Source: Aliirhizobium smilacinae
Lineage (GTDB): Bacteria; Pseudomonadota; Alphaproteobacteria; Rhizobiales; Rhizobiaceae
Assembly (NCBI RefSeq): GCF_006335145.1
Contig: NZ_VDMN01000005.1
Coordinates: forward strand, 248,001-312,000
Length of the DNA stretch: 64,000 nucleotides
Direction: 5' to 3'
Below the pieces are notes generated by a model, which saw only the letters and a list, made by a program, of their open reading frames with translations, ran no database searches and had not been told where the DNA came from. The translations under genes were made by a program, and so were the position numbers. Within the stretch, counting starts at the first letter, position 1. Each line of letters opens with the position of its first letter. Shown piece by piece: positions 41,640 through 50,385 of the stretch.

Positions 41640-42457
41640 CGTTTGACACCCCACGGCCGGGCAGCATGGCGCCAGGCTTCCAGCTCGGAACGGGTCGGCT
41701 GGATCAGCCCGTATTCGACGGCAAGCAGCGCGCTCACAGACAGCAGGATCCAGGCAAGTGCATTCGCCACGTCGAGGTTGGAACGCGAGACTGCGAGCGC
41801 TTCGCCGATTCCGCCGGCATTGGCGAGAAGTTCGGCCATGACGGCCGCCTTGAAAGCGGTTCCGAGCGCCATGACGAGGATCGGGAACAGGCGGTTCAGC
41901 ATTTGCGGAACGATGATGCGGACAAATCGGCGAACCTGCCCCATGCCGAGCGAGAGTGCCATGTCGTCGAGCAGCCTATCGCGGCTGGCGATACCTTCCG
42001 CGGCACCGAGGAAAACGATCGGCAGGCAGGCGACGGCGGCCGTCATCGTCACTGTCGCCGAACCGGTGCCGAACCAGATCATCAGAAGCACGATCCAGGC
42101 GATCGGCGGCACACCGAGCATCAATGTGATCTGCGGCTGAACGAGGCGCAGGATTGCCGGATGAAACCCGGCGATACATCCGGCCACGGTGCCGATCACG
42201 CCAGCAAGCGCGAAGCCTGAGAGTGCACGTGACGAGGTGGTGAGCAAGAGCTGCCAGGCGGAAACATCGCCCAGAAGCGTCTGTGCGGCGGTGAGTGTTT
42301 CGAGCGGCGAGGGCAGGATGAAACTGCCATAGGCTTCATGCGCCACCTGCCAGACGGCTGCAAAAACGCTTAATCCCGCAAGGCCGGACCAGCCGGACCA
42401 GAGAAATTGTCCCGTTCTTGAAGCACGCTCGGCAAGTGACGTCATGGTTGGGCTCAC
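41636..42457 (-). CDS. ABC transporter permease of the TonB unit
   Basis: 273 aa, about six membrane helices, EAA loop RLLDDMALSLGMGQVRRFVRIIVPQMLNRLFPIL. SsuC/NrtB-type permease. A GTG at 42457 overlaps the binding-protein stop (GTGA); ATG 42445 is the alternative. No substrate can be named. Confidence 0.85.
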   Translation of the reverse strand: MSPTMTSLAERASRTGQFLWSGWSGLAGLSVFAAVWQVAHEAYGSFILPSPLETLTAAQTLLGDVSAWQLLLTTSSRALSGFALAGVIGTVAGCIAGFHPAILRLVQPQITLMLGVPPIAWIVLLMIWFGTGSATVTMTAAVACLPIVFLGAAEGIASRDRLLDDMALSLGMGQVRRFVRIIVPQMLNRLFPILVMALGTAFKAAVMAELLANAGGIGEALAVSRSNLDVANALAWILLSVSALLAVEYGLIQPTRSELEAWRHAARPWGVKR

Positions 42458-43473
42458 AGATACAGGCTGTCGCCGGGAAGTTTTCCGCCGATCATTGGTG
42501 CGTTGGTCTTCGCGATTGCTTCAAGCAGCGCCTCGATCTCGGGGCGCGCCTGAGCTGCGGGCGTTGCGACGAGATTGGAAAAAGGCACGGATTTTTCGAT
42601 GACCGGCCAGGGCAGTTCCAGCGCCGAAGCGGCATGGCCAGCCGCGGCTGCCGGGTTTGCAATGACCTCGGCGGTCGCCTTTTCGAGGCCGGAGAGAAGC
42701 GGCGTGATCCGCTCGGCATGGTCACGGAGGAAGGCAGGCGCGAGCGCCAGTCCGGCTTGAGGCATGATGGCCCCAAGTCCCGTCACGGCACCCCATTCCT
42801 TTTGCATGTCGATCGCGCGATGGACGGTCTTGCCGGCGGTCGAGGCTTTGATCATTGCCGCGGTTGCCGCAGGTTCGGGCACCAGCGCGGTTTCGATCCG
42901 GCCGGAAAGCAGCAGCTGGATCGCTTCGATCGGCGAGCCGGAGCGGCTGACCTTCATCTTGCCAGCCAGACCGTGATGCGCCAGCACGGCATCGAATATC
43001 AGTTCCGGCGTGTCGTTGGGGAAGGGCACGGTGATTTCTCTGCCGGCTAGGTCGGCAATGCTGCGAATTTCAGGATTGGTCGAGATTACATAGAGAAGGC
43101 CATTGGTCATCACATTGGCGAGCTTGACTCCGAAGCCTCGGGTGCTGAGGTTTGCCGCTGCCGTCACTGGCATGACCACGGCCTGCATGGTGCCGGAGGT
43201 GAGGCCTGCGCGCATTTCGTCCGGCGTACGCCAGATGCGAAAACGTACGCGCTCGGCGACGTCGCGCAGCAGGCCGGCGCCAACGGCATAGGCAAGCGTG
43301 ATCGAGGGGCCGGCCGGCGGACCGTAGAGCACGAGTTCATCGAGTGTGGCGGCATTGACGCGGCTGACGAACGGAAGCGCAAGCGCGGCTGTTGCCGCCG
43401 TCCGTAACAAGGAGCGGCGGTTGATGCCGTTCGAGGTGCTGGAGTTTTTCTCGGGTTGTGCAAAAAGGTTCAC
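42454..43473 (-). CDS. ABC transporter binding protein with twin-arginine-like signal
   Basis: 339 aa. Amino terminus NGINRRSLLRTAATAALALPFVSRVNA shows an RR pair before a hydrophobic core, as in Tat signals, though lacking the full S-R-R-x-F-L-K consensus. The mature part is NMT1/SsuA-like (LYGPPAGPSITLAYAVGAGLL, GTMQAVVMPVTAAANL, LLSGRIETALVPEPAAT). If Tat-exported, the protein may fold with a cofactor. It follows the TonB receptor by 97 bases, so outer- and inner-membrane transport form one route. Confidence 0.83.
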   Translation of the reverse strand: MNLFAQPEKNSSTSNGINRRSLLRTAATAALALPFVSRVNAATLDELVLYGPPAGPSITLAYAVGAGLLRDVAERVRFRIWRTPDEMRAGLTSGTMQAVVMPVTAAANLSTRGFGVKLANVMTNGLLYVISTNPEIRSIADLAGREITVPFPNDTPELIFDAVLAHHGLAGKMKVSRSGSPIEAIQLLLSGRIETALVPEPAATAAMIKASTAGKTVHRAIDMQKEWGAVTGLGAIMPQAGLALAPAFLRDHAERITPLLSGLEKATAEVIANPAAAAGHAASALELPWPVIEKSVPFSNLVATPAAQARPEIEALLEAIAKTNAPMIGGKLPGDSLYL

Positions 43474-43570
43474 GACGGCTTCTTTCCAAGCGGTGATAAC
43501 GATCTTATCCGGTTCTCAGGCCGCCTCTTTGCGTAAGCGCAAGAAATGGCGCGACAAACGGGGAGAGTTT

Positions 43571-45844
43571 TCAGAAGCGGCTCCTGAGACCGGCATAAAA
43601 GCCGCGACCGTCGCCCGGAATGTAGGCGGCCTGTCCCGCGGTCGCCTGATCGACCACCAGCGTCGAGGAGGCGTATTTTTCGTCGAACAGATTGGTGATC
43701 TCACCGAAGATCGAGAGTTTGTCGTTGATGCGGTATTCGGTCTTCAGATCAACCACGGCGTAAGGATCGGCCCATAACGTGTTCATGTTGTCGACCGGCG
43801 TCTCGTCCGGCACCCATTTCAGGCTGGTGGAAATCGTCCAGTCGTCGGTCGCCTGATAAGCGAGCGCCAGGTTGACGATGTGGCGCGGTGCGCCGGCAAG
43901 GTAATTGTCGTCGCGCAGCGGATCGTCGACGAAGCGGAAGTCCTGGAACGTGTAGGCGACCCGTCCGGTCATACGGTCGGTGAGATTGGCGGATAGACCG
44001 AGCTCGATGCCGAAATGGCGGGTTCGATCAGCATTGATGGCGCCAATGGATGCGCCGGTCGCATCGCGCAGGCTCAGAAGCTCATTGTCGATCCAGGAAT
44101 AATAGGTGGTGAGATCCCAGTTGACGCTGCCCGTCTGGCCACGCCAGCCTCCTTCGAGTGTCGTTGCCGTCTGAGCTTCGAGAGCGGGCGTGATGAAGGC
44201 GTTGGAGGGCAGAGACGGGTTCGCAGGTGCCGGGCGTCCGGGGCTGCTGTTCGGGGTACCATTGATGTTCGCCAGCAAGTCGTCATGCGTCGGGGGTTCG
44301 AAGCTGCGGCTCATGGCGGCGAAGAAGATGTGATCGGTGGATGGCTCGAAAGTCACACCGAGGCTGGGGCTCCAGGCCGTATAGCTGCGATCATAGCTGG
44401 TATCGGTCGCAGCGATGGCACCGTTCGGCAGGCGTACCGTCGGGTTCATCGGATTATAGGCGATCGTCGGACGCGTTGCCGACGAATAGTTGTCGGTATT
44501 GCGCCGCGAGGCATGCGCGTATGAAATGGCAGGCGAAACTGTCCAGCCGTCGGCGACCGGAATGTTGAAACCGGCATGCAGCGACAGGGTCGAGGCGTCG
44601 AGGTCGTTTTCACCGAACAGGCTGCCGCGTGTACCGGCTTCATTGAGGTAATAACGGCGGTCCGCCGAGCCGATCGTATAGAGCGCCGAGGTTTCGAACA
44701 AAGGCAGTTTGCCAAATCCATCCGGTGCATAGCTGTAGCGAGCCATGCCGGTCAGGTCGCCACCGACCGTTTCGCGAATGCCGGCGGAAACCGGAAAACG
44801 GAAGCTGTCGTCGGTATGGGTGTAACCGAGGCCGAGATCGATGCGGTGTTCGCCGAGATCGATCGTGGTGCGCGAACCGAGCATCAGTTGCGTCGCATCA
44901 CGGCGCGGCTTGTCACGCAGCACGTTTGGGCCGGGATTGGTGGCGACGCCACCGACGATGACCGGGCCTGCCGAAACCTGGCTCGGATCCCTGTCGAGCG
45001 CCGTCTTGTTGATCGGGCCGGCGACATCGAAACCGAGATCGGTGTAATCGAAGAACACGCGGGTGGTCATGACATCGGAAAGCTCGGCAACGAAGCTGCC
45101 GCCGAAACTCACGCGCTCGGACGAATTGTAGTCACGAAAGCCGTCTCGTCGTGTGGCATCGGCATAGATCGAGGCGCCGAGGCTTTCATCGCCGAAATTG
45201 GCGCGCGCCGTGCCGCCGACCTGGCCGAAGCTGCCGCCGCCGGTGGTGATTTCGACGCCGGGCGCGCCGACGATCGGTGGTGACATGAAGTTCATGGCGC
45301 CGCCGAGCACGGTGGCACCGAGCCGGTTCGCCATGTAGCCACGATAGACTTCTACGCCCTGCGCGGTCGAGGGATTGGCAAGCCCGACAATATAGGAGCC
45401 GTCGGCGCGGTTGATCGGCAGGCCGTCATGCAGCATCAGGATGCCGCGCTCGACCGGGTTCTGCTGCAGGCCGGAGCCGCGGATCTGGATGCGTGGCTGG
45501 TCATTGGCGCCGAAGAAATCCTGCACCACGACGCCCGGAACGCCGGCCAGGACATCCGACAGGGTCGGCGCAACAGTACCTTGCCAGCTGTCGGCCTGAA
45601 CCAGCGTGACGCCGCCAGCCATCCTGTCCATCACGCCATCAGACCAGCCGGTGGTGGTTTTCTGCCCGGATTCCAGAACGATCGGCTCAAGGACGGTTGA
45701 CGAACCCGGCACCGCGGATTGCGCCAGTGCTGTCTGGCTGAGCGACGTGGAGGCAAGGAGGAGGATGAGCGTATGGCTTGCGAGATGCTTGATGCTAGCG
45801 TTGCTCATTCGCGGTGTCGCCGCGCGCGCTTGTGTGGCGGACAT
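43571..45844 (-). CDS. TonB-dependent outer-membrane receptor
   Basis: 757 aa. Signal peptide in LASHTLILLLASTSLSQTALAQS; plug domain from about residue 55 (TLSDVLAGVPGVVVQDFFGANDQPRIQIRGSGLQQNP, VEVYRGYMANRLGATVLGGAMNF); a long beta-barrel ending in the terminal Phe of GFYAGLRSRF. ATG 45844 is chosen (G-rich site 9 bases upstream). First gene of the unit and 159 bases from an NnrR-like box at 46003-46016. Ligand unknown: a metal chelate, haem or copper complex needed for denitrification enzymes would fit. Confidence 0.88.
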   Translation of the reverse strand: MSATQARAATPRMSNASIKHLASHTLILLLASTSLSQTALAQSAVPGSSTVLEPIVLESGQKTTTGWSDGVMDRMAGGVTLVQADSWQGTVAPTLSDVLAGVPGVVVQDFFGANDQPRIQIRGSGLQQNPVERGILMLHDGLPINRADGSYIVGLANPSTAQGVEVYRGYMANRLGATVLGGAMNFMSPPIVGAPGVEITTGGGSFGQVGGTARANFGDESLGASIYADATRRDGFRDYNSSERVSFGGSFVAELSDVMTTRVFFDYTDLGFDVAGPINKTALDRDPSQVSAGPVIVGGVATNPGPNVLRDKPRRDATQLMLGSRTTIDLGEHRIDLGLGYTHTDDSFRFPVSAGIRETVGGDLTGMARYSYAPDGFGKLPLFETSALYTIGSADRRYYLNEAGTRGSLFGENDLDASTLSLHAGFNIPVADGWTVSPAISYAHASRRNTDNYSSATRPTIAYNPMNPTVRLPNGAIAATDTSYDRSYTAWSPSLGVTFEPSTDHIFFAAMSRSFEPPTHDDLLANINGTPNSSPGRPAPANPSLPSNAFITPALEAQTATTLEGGWRGQTGSVNWDLTTYYSWIDNELLSLRDATGASIGAINADRTRHFGIELGLSANLTDRMTGRVAYTFQDFRFVDDPLRDDNYLAGAPRHIVNLALAYQATDDWTISTSLKWVPDETPVDNMNTLWADPYAVVDLKTEYRINDKLSIFGEITNLFDEKYASSTLVVDQATAGQAAYIPGDGRGFYAGLRSRF

Positions 45845-46002
45845 GATGGAAGACCCCCCGGACTGCATGTTCTAAAATGCCACGCCCGTGCGCCATCGAG
45901 CGCCGCGAGGTGGCTATGGACAGAGCGGGGGAAGTTTTTCGGGAGGGAGCACAGGCGCAAAGGTCATGTCGCCAGCGTTAATGCAGTGCCGGCCCAGCTT
46001 CT

Positions 46003-46016
46003 TTGTCGAAGCGCAA
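46003..46016 (-). promoter_or_regulatory. NnrR/FNR-type box before the TonB-ABC-NnrS unit
   Basis: TTGTCGAAGCGCAA (TTG-N8-CAA) inside CTTCTTTGTCGAAGCGCAAA. It lies 159 bases upstream of the TonB gene and downstream of nnrU, so it can only serve the TonB unit. Very similar to the boxes before norE, norC and hemN. Confidence 0.75.
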
Positions 46017-46050
46017 ACAACGCTGACAAACTGACCGTCGTCAGGACGTC

Positions 46051-46734
46051 CTACATGGTCGCCATGATCAGCGGATCAGCGCCGAACAGAAAGGCATGGC
46101 CGCCGAGGAGAAGCCAGAGGGTCATGGTTGCCGTCAGTGCGAAGGCGAGCGCCATGGGGGTATCGACCCTCATCCTGTTTCTGCCGGTCAGGAGTTTTGC
46201 CAGAGGCAGCAGCGGATGATCCGTGCAGAATGCGCTCCAGCCCATGCCAAGCCGACGTCTTGCCCGCCTATCGAGCATCAGGAAACCGGCTGCAGAAAAC
46301 AGGCCAAGTCCGCCGAACAGGATGAGAGACCGCAGGTCGCCATTGGCGATCAGATGGCCTCCTGACCAGAAGAGAAAACCCCACAAAACCGGATGGCGTG
46401 TGAGGGCGACGATGGCTCCCGGTTGATCGCCGTGCCGAAGGGTTATCGAGGCTGGGTTGGGCGTGAACAGGCCGGCAAGGACGAGAAATATGCCGAGCGG
46501 TGCGAGCACGAGTGTTACCGTTGCATGGCCACCAGATGGCTCCCACAGTTCTACGTAGGGCGTGTTCAAGGCAGCATGGAACACCCAGACGAGCAGCAAG
46601 GTCGAGACGATCGAATAGATCAGGAGGTATGTTTTTCGGCCGAGAATAGCGATTGCGCCGTTACGGATCGCTGGGAGAGCCGGTACAGAATGCAACAGGA
46701 CGAATGCAATCAGCGCGAGATAGAGCTGGCTCAA
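46051..46734 (-). CDS. nnrU: NnrU family membrane protein
   Basis: 227 aa, about six hydrophobic segments. ALIAFVLLHSVPALPAIRN, GRKTYLLIYSIVSTLLLVWVF and TRHPVLWGFLFWSGGHLIANGD are NnrU motifs; homologues are required for nitrite or NO reductase activity in some rhizobia and Rhodobacter. I chose TTG 46734, overlapping the preceding stop as TTGA with GGAGA 7 bases upstream. Longer readings run into the hemerythrin-like gene. Related to the NnrU/methyltransferase-type isoprenylcysteine fold. Confidence 0.85.
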   Translation of the reverse strand: MSQLYLALIAFVLLHSVPALPAIRNGAIAILGRKTYLLIYSIVSTLLLVWVFHAALNTPYVELWEPSGGHATVTLVLAPLGIFLVLAGLFTPNPASITLRHGDQPGAIVALTRHPVLWGFLFWSGGHLIANGDLRSLILFGGLGLFSAAGFLMLDRRARRRLGMGWSAFCTDHPLLPLAKLLTGRNRMRVDTPMALAFALTATMTLWLLLGGHAFLFGADPLIMATM

Positions 46735-47207
46735 GCGAAAATCTCCCGTTCTTCGGACTCCGCGGCCAACAGGGCTTCCATCATCAATTTTTCGGTGGAG
46801 ACGTGGCGGCGCAGGCACTCCAGGAAACTGCGTAGCATTCTTGCTATTGTGTCGAGCGGCAGGGTGCACCGGCCTTCGGAAAGCGCCGTGAGGGTCAGCC
46901 GCAACTCTTCTGCCACCAGTCTGTCGTAACGGTGCTCGGCCTTCAGATGTTCGATGATCATGACCGAAAAACACGAGCCTGCACGATGGTCAAAGCCGGG
47001 AAAGAGAACCTGTTCCTCCAGATCATGCGCCTCCCTGAGCCGCAGGAATATGGAATTGGAAAGGCGTTGCAGATCGGCGTATTCCGGATCGGTTCCAATC
47101 TCTTCCATAGCCTCTTCGAGCTGCAGGCTGAGGTTGAGGAGCTGCTGGTGATTGGCGTCGAGCCGGCGAACATCCGGGGCGTTCAGCGCATTGATCGAGG
47201 CTGTCAT
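46731..47207 (-). CDS. Hemerythrin-like (HHE) protein
   Basis: 158 aa helical protein with the His/Glu pattern of a di-iron HHE domain: LDANHQQLL, REAHDLEEQVLFPGF, IIEHLKAEHRYD and CLRRHVSTEKLMMEAL. ATG 47207 (MTASINALNAPD) with GGGGAAG upstream. Such proteins sense or detoxify NO or O2, or repair di-iron centres. It sits between a 51-aa membrane protein and nnrU, all on the minus strand, and is likely in the NnrR regulon. Confidence 0.83.
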   Translation of the reverse strand: MTASINALNAPDVRRLDANHQQLLNLSLQLEEAMEEIGTDPEYADLQRLSNSIFLRLREAHDLEEQVLFPGFDHRAGSCFSVMIIEHLKAEHRYDRLVAEELRLTLTALSEGRCTLPLDTIARMLRSFLECLRRHVSTEKLMMEALLAAESEEREIFA

Positions 47208-47217
47208 GACGCTTCCC

Positions 47218-47373
47218 CTATTGCTGCAGGAACAGGATGCCGGCGATGATGACCGCGGCCGCAACTGCCGATAGCGTGCCGCTACGCTGAAGCACACCCA
47301 TGCGCTGCAAGGTGAGCGCGAAACCGATAATGATCGGTGTCACGACGAGAAGGCCGACCTGTGCGTCCGTCAT
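47218..47373 (-). CDS. 51-aa small membrane protein in the nnrU operon
   Basis: ATG 47373 with AGGAA 7 bases upstream encodes MTDAQVGLLVVTPIIIGFALT and onward to FLQQ, with two hydrophobic stretches (residues ~6-22 and ~33-48) and a short basic loop between. First gene after the NnrR-like box at 47426-47439 and 10 bases before the hemerythrin-like gene. The good ribosome-binding site, membrane character and position support a real gene; the family is not recognised. Longer in-frame starts run across the promoter. Confidence 0.65.
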   Translation of the reverse strand: MTDAQVGLLVVTPIIIGFALTLQRMGVLQRSGTLSAVAAAVIIAGILFLQQ

Positions 47374-47425
47374 GGTAAAATTCCTTTCGACGCACCCACC
47401 ATGCCCTGGTGATCCGCAATCCTCT

Positions 47426-47439
47426 TTGCCGGAGCGCAA
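47426..47439. promoter_or_regulatory. NnrR-type box between norE and the nnrU operon
   Basis: TTGCCGGAGCGCAA (TTG-N8-CAA) within CTTTGCCGGAGCGCAAAG. It lies 33 bases before norE and 52 before the 51-aa gene on the other strand, so one site may serve both. Confidence 0.8.
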
Positions 47440-47472
47440 AGAAGGACATTTTCGCGACGCCTATCGTCGGGC

Positions 47473-48048
47473 ATGGCTATGCAAAACGAGATATCAGGTA
47501 GGGCGCCTCTGCAGATCGCTCATGAGACGGTGGGCGACGAGGACGTTATGCTTCTCTGGATTCTGGTCTGGAGCGAACTTGTCGCCTTCGGCATTCTGCT
47601 CACGGCATTTCTGATCATGTCAGTCATACATGCAGAGGATTTTGCAGTCGCCCGCATTCACCTCAATCCCGGCCTTGCGGCGGCAAATACGGTCGTGCTG
47701 ATAACCAGCGGCTGGCAGGCCGCGATTGCGGCATGGCGGCGGGCGACGCCTTTAAAGGCGCGGATCCCGCTTTGCGTGGCCGCGGCCTTCGGGCTTCTGT
47801 TCGTCGTGATCAAATGTATCGAATACGCCGCCGAGTTCCGTTATTCTTTCGATGCGACCTTCTCCTATTTTTTCCAGCTTTATTTTCTCATTACTGGGTT
47901 TCATCTTCTCCATGTCGTCTTCGGCAGCTTCGTCCTGTTTCTCGTCGCCTGGCGACCGGCGCGGGGCAACATCCTTCTCATCGCCACGCTCTGGCACGCG
48001 ATCGATCTTGTCTGGCTGGTGATGTTCCCGATCATCTATTTGGTGTGA
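47473..48048 (+). CDS. norE: NorE, cytochrome oxidase subunit III-like protein
   Basis: 191 aa with five to six membrane helices. LLWILVWSELVAFGILLTAFLIM, FAVARIHLNPGLAAANTVVLITSG and the LITGFHLLHVVFGSFVLF / LIATLWHAIDLVWLVMFPIIYLV end are the subunit III (CoxC/NorE) motifs. NorE supports full NO reductase activity in Paracoccus and rhizobia without being a catalytic subunit. NnrR-like box immediately upstream; norF follows after 6 bases. Confidence 0.9.
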   Translation: MAMQNEISGRAPLQIAHETVGDEDVMLLWILVWSELVAFGILLTAFLIMSVIHAEDFAVARIHLNPGLAAANTVVLITSGWQAAIAAWRRATPLKARIPLCVAAAFGLLFVVIKCIEYAAEFRYSFDATFSYFFQLYFLITGFHLLHVVFGSFVLFLVAWRPARGNILLIATLWHAIDLVWLVMFPIIYLV

Positions 48049-48054
48049 ACGACC

Positions 48055-48327
48055 ATGCATGATGCTCGCTTCCCGCTTCTCGGGACATTCATTCTCGTTC
48101 TTGTTCTCGCTATCGGTGGCGCCACGATTGCGACTCTGTCTGACGGAAACCTGATCGCCATCGGCACTGTGTTGTTGATTGCTTTCGCAAAGGCGCGGTT
48201 GGTCATTCTCGATTTCATGGAACTGCGTCATGGCCAGCGCGGCATGGCCCTATCGCTGCTGGCATGGTGCGCGCTGCTGCTTCTCGTAGCCCTGGCGCGG
48301 CCGCTTCTCGTTTCATCTCTCACCTAA
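48055..48327 (+). CDS. norF: NorF-like small membrane protein
   Basis: 90 aa with three hydrophobic segments (LLGTFILVLVLAIGG, LIAIGTVLLIAFAKARLVILDFMELRHG, LSLLAWCALLLLVALA). The LIAFAKARLVILDFMELRH block is the subunit IV-like signature of NorF. Partner of NorE; ends 160 bases before norC. Confidence 0.85.
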   Translation: MHDARFPLLGTFILVLVLAIGGATIATLSDGNLIAIGTVLLIAFAKARLVILDFMELRHGQRGMALSLLAWCALLLLVALARPLLVSSLT

Positions 48328-48345
48328 GCCAAACCGCTCCCTTCT

Positions 48346-48359
48346 TTGCCAATGCACAA
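48346..48359 (+). promoter_or_regulatory. NnrR-type box before norC
   Basis: TTGCCAATGCACAA (TTG-N8-CAA) inside CTTCTTTGCCAATGCACAAA, 128 bases before the norC ATG. Shares the CTTTGCC core with the norE and hemN boxes. Confidence 0.8.
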
Positions 48360-48487
48360 AGAAGGCTTTTCCCCGAGCAATAGAAAGAAGACGTCCCGCA
48401 TGGCCGGCGAGGGGATCGTCCGGCCGCAGCATGGCGGGAGATTTCGAGCCGTGGTCACTGACTACGTCAGATGAGAGGACGTAAGGT

Positions 48488-48940
48488 ATGGCAGAACGCC
48501 TCACCAAGACCGGAGCCCGCAACGTCTTTTACGGCGGGTCCATATTCTTTTTCGCGATTTTTGTGGGGCTGACAGCCCATAGTCACTGGTACATCCGCAC
48601 GACCTCGACGGATGAAACGGCGCTCACCGACAGCGTCGCCCGCGGTAAGCATGTCTGGGAAACAAACGCCTGCATCAACTGTCACACCTTGCTGGGGGAG
48701 GGTGCCTATTTCGCGCCTGAACTGGGCAATGTCTGGGTTCGCTACGGCGGTCACGACGATGCTGACGGTGCCCGCGACACGCTGAAAGCCTGGATGGCGT
48801 CCCAGCCGAGCGGCATCGAGGGACGGCGTCAGATGCCGCAGTTCAACCTGACCGAACAGGAACTGAACGACCTCGCCGACTTCCTCGAATGGACGAGCAA
48901 GATCAACACCCAGAAATGGCCGCCGAACGACGCCGGTTGA
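48488..48940 (+). CDS. norC: Nitric oxide reductase cytochrome c subunit
   Basis: 150 aa, membrane-anchored monohaem cytochrome c. An uncleaved amino-terminal helix (GGSIFFFAIFVGLTAHSH) is followed by the haem site NACINCHTLLGEGAYF and the axial Met in RRQMPQFNLTEQELNDLADFLEWT. Receives electrons from periplasmic cytochrome c or azurin and passes them to NorB. ATG 48488; norB starts 29 bases after its stop. Confidence 0.95.
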   Translation: MAERLTKTGARNVFYGGSIFFFAIFVGLTAHSHWYIRTTSTDETALTDSVARGKHVWETNACINCHTLLGEGAYFAPELGNVWVRYGGHDDADGARDTLKAWMASQPSGIEGRRQMPQFNLTEQELNDLADFLEWTSKINTQKWPPNDAG

Positions 48941-48969
48941 TGAGCTCGGACCTTAAGGAGAAACATGCG

Positions 48970-50316
48970 ATGAAATACCAAACCCAAAAGGTCGCGATGC
49001 TGTATTTCTACGGCGCGATCGGTCTCTTCCTGGCGCAGGTGCTGTTCGGCGTTCTGGCCGGCACGATCTATGTCATGCCGAATACCCTGTCCGAACTCCT
49101 GCCGTTCAATATCGTCAGGATGATCCATACCAATGCGCTGATCGTCTGGCTGCTGATTGGCTTCATGGGGGCAACCTACTACCTGCTTCCCGAAGAGGCT
49201 GAAACCGAACTCTACAGCCCGAAACTGGCTATCGCGCAGTTCTGGATCTTTCTGATCGCCGCGGCCGTTGCCGTGGTCGGCTACATGTTCAAGATCCATG
49301 AGGGGCGTGAATTCCTCGAACAGCCCTTTGCCATCAAGGTCGGCATCGTCATCGTCTGCCTGATGTTCCTGTTCAATGTCACCATGACCTCACTGAAGGG
49401 CCGCAAGACCGTCGTCACCAACATTCTGATCTTCGGTCTCTGGGGGATCGCGATCTTCTTCCTGTTTTCCTTCTACAATCCGGCCAATCTCGCGCTCGAC
49501 AAGATGTACTGGTGGTATGTCGTGCACCTGTGGGTGGAAGGCGTGTGGGAGCTGATCATGGCTTCTGTCCTTGCCTTCCTGATGATCAAGCTCAACGGGA
49601 TCGACCGCGAAGTGGTCGAGAAGTGGCTCTATGTCATTGTCGGCCTGGCGCTGTTTTCCGGCATCCTCGGCACCGGCCACCATTATTACTGGATCGGCGC
49701 GCCGGGTTACTGGCAGTGGATCGGTTCGCTGTTTTCGACGCTCGAAGTCGCGCCCTTCTTCACCATGGTCATATTCACCTTTGTGATGACCTGGAAGGCC
49801 GGCCGCAAGCATGCCAACCGTGCCGCTCTGCTCTGGTCGATCGGCTGCTCGGTCATGGCCTTCTTCGGTGCCGGCGTCTGGGGTTTCCTGCACACGCTGT
49901 CTTCGGTGAACTACTACACCCACGGGACGCAGGTGACCGCAGCACACGGCCATCTCGCCTTCTTCGGTGCCTATGTCATGCTCAACCTTGCCATCATGGC
50001 CTATGCCGTTCCGGAAATCCGTGGCCGCAAGCCCTATAACCAGTGGCTGTCCATGGTGTCCTTCTGGATGATGTGCACGTCGATGTCGGTGATGACCTTC
50101 GCGCTCACTTTCGCCGGTGTCTTGCAGGTTCATCTGCAGCGTGTGCTGGGCGAAGGTTACATGGATGTGCAGGAACAGCTGGCTCTGTTCTACTGGGTCC
50201 GTCTCGGCTCCGGCGTCTTCGTTCTGATATCCGCGTTGATGTTTGTCTGGGCCATTCTCGTGCCCGGCAAAGAGCGCGCACGGACAATTGGCGGCATTGC
50301 CGAGCCGGCCGAATGA
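48970..50316 (+). CDS. norB: Nitric oxide reductase catalytic subunit
   Basis: Reduces 2 NO to N2O at a haem b3-FeB centre in the inner membrane. 448 aa, twelve helices. Metal ligands visible in MIHTNALIVWLL, VVHLWVEGVWELIMA (with the essential Glu), GTGHHYYWIG and TAAHGHLAFFGAYVMLN. ATG 48970 (MKYQTQKVAML) with AGGAG upstream. It lacks the amino-terminal quinol-oxidising extension, so this is the cytochrome c type (cNOR). A strong hairpin terminator follows the stop. Confidence 0.96.
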   Translation: MKYQTQKVAMLYFYGAIGLFLAQVLFGVLAGTIYVMPNTLSELLPFNIVRMIHTNALIVWLLIGFMGATYYLLPEEAETELYSPKLAIAQFWIFLIAAAVAVVGYMFKIHEGREFLEQPFAIKVGIVIVCLMFLFNVTMTSLKGRKTVVTNILIFGLWGIAIFFLFSFYNPANLALDKMYWWYVVHLWVEGVWELIMASVLAFLMIKLNGIDREVVEKWLYVIVGLALFSGILGTGHHYYWIGAPGYWQWIGSLFSTLEVAPFFTMVIFTFVMTWKAGRKHANRAALLWSIGCSVMAFFGAGVWGFLHTLSSVNYYTHGTQVTAAHGHLAFFGAYVMLNLAIMAYAVPEIRGRKPYNQWLSMVSFWMMCTSMSVMTFALTFAGVLQVHLQRVLGEGYMDVQEQLALFYWVRLGSGVFVLISALMFVWAILVPGKERARTIGGIAEPAE

Positions 50317-50322
50317 GTGATG

Positions 50323-50361
50323 TCCCGGCCCGCGCTCCTGAAGCCGCGGGCCGGGATTTTT
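50323..50361 (+). terminator. Strong terminator/attenuator between norB and norQ
   Basis: TCCCGGCCCGCG (50323-50334) pairs perfectly over 12 bp with CGCGGGCCGGGA (50345-50356), followed by TTTTT (50357-50361). A classical intrinsic terminator, only 7 bases after the norB stop and 25 before the norQ ATG. It should limit NorQD relative to NorCB. Confidence 0.85.
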
Positions 50362-50385
50362 CCATCATCATCAGGGAAACTTTCG

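Noticed and set aside
40686..42140. 484-codon plus-strand frame
   Set aside because: Antisense to NnrS B, the ATPase and the permease; shadow of their codon bias.
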